From: Paracoccaceae bacterium | GTDB lineage: Bacteria; Pseudomonadota; Alphaproteobacteria; Rhodobacterales; Rhodobacteraceae | NCBI GenBank assembly: GCA_007121115.1 | Contig: SKMI01000004.1 | Coordinates: 1 to 8,203, forward strand | Direction: 5' to 3' | Length of the DNA stretch: 8,203 nucleotides | Shown: positions 6,787 through 8,203 of the stretch, one piece after another | Layout of the letters: every line of letters starts with the position of its first letter | Numbering within the stretch: position 1 is the first letter of the stretch | Position numbers and translations under genes: made by a program | The notes under the pieces: generated by a model | What the model was told of the DNA's origin: nothing | The model's input: the letters and a program-made list of their open reading frames with translations, nothing else | Databases searched by the model: none

Positions 6787-8076
6787 ATGATGCGACCGAG
6801 CCAGAGCCTGCGCTCCCTGATCCGGCCCCTGACACGCCCCGTGACATCGGCGTTGCGCCGCGCCTGCCTGGGGTCCGCACTGGGGCTTGCCGCCGCGCTG
6901 GTGGTGCTGGCGGCGCCGGTGCCCGCGGCGGCGCAGAACATGTTCGCCCCGGCGCTGAACGTGAACGACCGGGTGATCACGAATTTCGACATCACGCAGC
7001 GCATGCGGCTTCTGGAGGTGCTGAATGTCGGCGCCGAGGACATGCGCGAGGAAGCCATCCAGCGGCTGACCGAAGAGGCGGTGCAGGCGTTTCACGCGCG
7101 CCGCGCCGGGGTCCGGATCGCCCCGGACGAACTGGCGGAGGGCGTGGCCGAATTCGCCGCCCGCGCCAACATGGAGGCCGAGGAATTCATCGCCGAATTG
7201 TCCCGCGCCGGGGTCGATGAAACCGCCTTTCGGGACTTCATCGAAGTGGGGCTGATGTGGCGCCAGATGGTGCGCGCCCGTTTCGTGCCGCGCGTCAGCA
7301 TCACCGAGGCCGAGATCGACCGCGCGCTTTCGGTCAGCGCCATCCGCGGCACCCAGCGCGTGCTGATGTCCGAGATCTTCCTGCCCTCGGATCCCGAATT
7401 CGCTGAAGCCGTGGGCGAAATCATCCCCCAGATCCTGGCGATCACCACATTCGAGGATTTCGCCGATGCCGCGCGGCAGGTGTCCATTGCCGGATCGCGC
7501 GAACAGGGCGGGCGGCTGGAATGGCTCGATATCAACGCTTTGCCGCCCGAGGTCCGCGCCCAGGTGCGCGACGCGCGCCCGGGTGCCATCATCGGCCCAA
7601 TCGAGGTGCCCGGCGCCTTCGGCATCTTCCAGTTGCGCGCCACCGACAGCCGCCGCGACATTCCCCCGGACCAGGTGCGCGTGGATTACAAGACCCTGCT
7701 TCTGCCCGGCGGGCGGTCCGAGGCGAACGCGGCGCGCCTGGCGGAGATCCGCGCCCGCGTGGACCGCTGCACCGATCTGAACGCATTTGCCCGCGACCTC
7801 TCCGCCGAGGCGCTGGTCCGGTCCGAGGAACTGGTGCGCAGCCTGCCGCAGGAGACCGCGCTGGAACTGTCCCGGCTGGACGAGAAGGAAATCTCGGCCA
7901 ACATGGTTCGGGGTGGCAATCTGGTGGTGCTGATGCTGTGCAGCCGCACGCTGGAGTATGACGAGCCGCCGACCCGCAACCAGGTGCGCAACCAGTTGCG
8001 CGATCAGCGCCTGAACCAGCTGGCGGACAACTGGCTCGCCGAACTGGTCGCCGAAGCAGAGATTCGTCGTCGCTGA
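6787..8076 (+). CDS. surA: SurA-like periplasmic chaperone / peptidylprolyl isomerase
   Basis: Periplasmic chaperone that escorts unfolded outer-membrane proteins, LptD among them, to the Bam machinery. The 429-residue precursor has a basic N-region, a hydrophobic core (about 28-43) and cleavage near AAA-Q (after residue 49). The SurA N-terminal domain (about 55-185) begins with NVNDRVITNFDITQRMRLL, a hallmark of the family. One recognisable parvulin-type domain follows (about 190-290), with the GGRLEW turn at 241-246 and PGAIIGPIEVPGAFGIFQL after it. The segment 295-388 looks like a degenerate second parvulin unit with no GG turn but with cysteines C328 and C385. A charged C-terminal helix (about 395-429) ends the protein, as in SurA. 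I start at ATG 6787, with GGAA 8 bases upstream (6775-6778). An ATG immediately after, at 6790, is equivalent. The longer open frame runs back into lptD and is not used. Confidence 0.9.
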   Translation: MMRPSQSLRSLIRPLTRPVTSALRRACLGSALGLAAALVVLAAPVPAAAQNMFAPALNVNDRVITNFDITQRMRLLEVLNVGAEDMREEAIQRLTEEAVQAFHARRAGVRIAPDELAEGVAEFAARANMEAEEFIAELSRAGVDETAFRDFIEVGLMWRQMVRARFVPRVSITEAEIDRALSVSAIRGTQRVLMSEIFLPSDPEFAEAVGEIIPQILAITTFEDFADAARQVSIAGSREQGGRLEWLDINALPPEVRAQVRDARPGAIIGPIEVPGAFGIFQLRATDSRRDIPPDQVRVDYKTLLLPGGRSEANAARLAEIRARVDRCTDLNAFARDLSAEALVRSEELVRSLPQETALELSRLDEKEISANMVRGGNLVVLMLCSRTLEYDEPPTRNQVRNQLRDQRLNQLADNWLAELVAEAEIRRR

Positions 8077-8078
8077 TC

Positions 8079-8091
8079 CGCCTGCCAGGCG
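8079..8091. repeat. 13-base palindrome just after the surA stop
   Basis: CGCCTGCCAGGCG begins two bases after the TGA and can fold as a 5-bp stem (CGCCT/AGGCG) with a GCC loop. What follows (GAATAGAAGC) has no T-run, so this is not a classical terminator. Confidence 0.55.
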
Positions 8092-8118
8092 AATAGAAGC
8101 GACTGTTCCGCGCCCCAC

Positions 8119-8173
8119 CCCCCCGCCCTTTGCGCCTCACAAGCGCTGCCCCGCGCGCGCGCCGGGCGGGGGG
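8119..8173. repeat. 10-bp perfect GC inverted repeat with 35-base loop
   Basis: CCCCCCGCCC (8119-8128) is the exact reverse complement of GGGCGGGGGG (8164-8173). The loop holds more pairing options, including GCGC at 8132-8135 and 8143-8146. A competing inner stem is CCCCGC (8149-8154) with GCGGGG (8166-8171). As RNA it would be very stable. No U-tract follows on either strand. Confidence 0.6.
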
Positions 8174-8203
8174 AATGTCAGGGGCTGCGTGCTGTCGCGC
8201 CCC

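Larger units (their letters stand above)
8077..8203. other. GC-rich region after surA, no gene supported
   Basis: These 127 bases contain a C-rich stretch (8113-8128), an alternating CG stretch (8152-8161) and a G-rich stretch (8164-8173). An ATG at 8175 opens a frame to the edge (M-S-G-A-A-C-C-R), but I do not recognise the start of any family. In Rhodobacterales pdxA commonly follows surA (from memory), but I cannot see its N-terminus here. Confidence 0.5.

Noticed and set aside
5016..7058. A 680-codon open frame on the minus strand antisense to lptD
   Set aside because: Same compositional shadow effect: no recognisable domains, and the plus strand here encodes a clear LptD.
6412..8118. 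A 568-codon open frame on the minus strand antisense to surA and the end of lptD
   Set aside because: It is rich in His/Gln/Arg/Gly/Ala low-complexity sequence, matches no family, and opposes two well-supported genes. Long antisense frames are expected in GC-rich coding DNA.
8175..8203. Start of a downstream gene such as pdxA
   Set aside because: The ATG is only one base after a G-run, the visible residues (M-S-G-A-A-C-C-R) match no PdxA start that I know, and too little sequence remains.

Overview
This GC-rich window looks like chromosomal DNA of an alphaproteobacterium, most probably of the Rhodobacterales (Rhodobacteraceae/Paracoccaceae type). The grounds are the very high GC content with G/C-ending codons, the gene order, and the sequence style of LptF, LptG, LptD and SurA. 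The taxonomic call is inference from remembered family features, because no search could be run.

Layout: two genes on the minus strand fill the left quarter. They are a leucyl aminopeptidase of family M17 (pepA, 14-1486) and, upstream of it and co-directional, a small VOC/glyoxalase-fold protein (1565-1984). A 306-bp divergent intergenic region follows (1985-2290). It holds a 12-bp tandem repeat, a second direct repeat, a small hairpin and a weak promoter candidate. Four plus-strand genes come next: lptF (2291-3421), lptG (3418-4524), lptD (4521-6728) and a surA-like periplasmic chaperone/prolyl isomerase (6787-8076). The joins lptF/lptG and lptG/lptD are both 4-base ATGA overlaps, and 58 bp separate lptD from surA. 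The last 127 bases (8077-8203) hold no gene I can support, only GC-rich inverted repeats.

How the genes work together: LptF and LptG form the inner-membrane permease of the LptB2FG transporter, which extracts lipopolysaccharide from the inner membrane. LptD is the outer-membrane barrel through which LPS reaches the cell surface. SurA is the periplasmic chaperone known to assist LptD and other barrels. The plus-strand set is therefore a coherent outer-membrane biogenesis operon, probably cotranscribed. The divergent pepA next to lptF resembles the arrangement known in E. coli, here with a VOC gene inserted between them.

This is core housekeeping DNA. I found no sign of a new defence, mobile or biosynthetic system. 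The points worth a second look are small: the repeat tract in the divergent promoter region and its extra copy at the lptF start codon, the cysteine layout of LptD, the degenerate second half of SurA with its cysteine pair, a 21-base identity shared by the lptD and surA signal-peptide regions, and the structured GC-rich tail.
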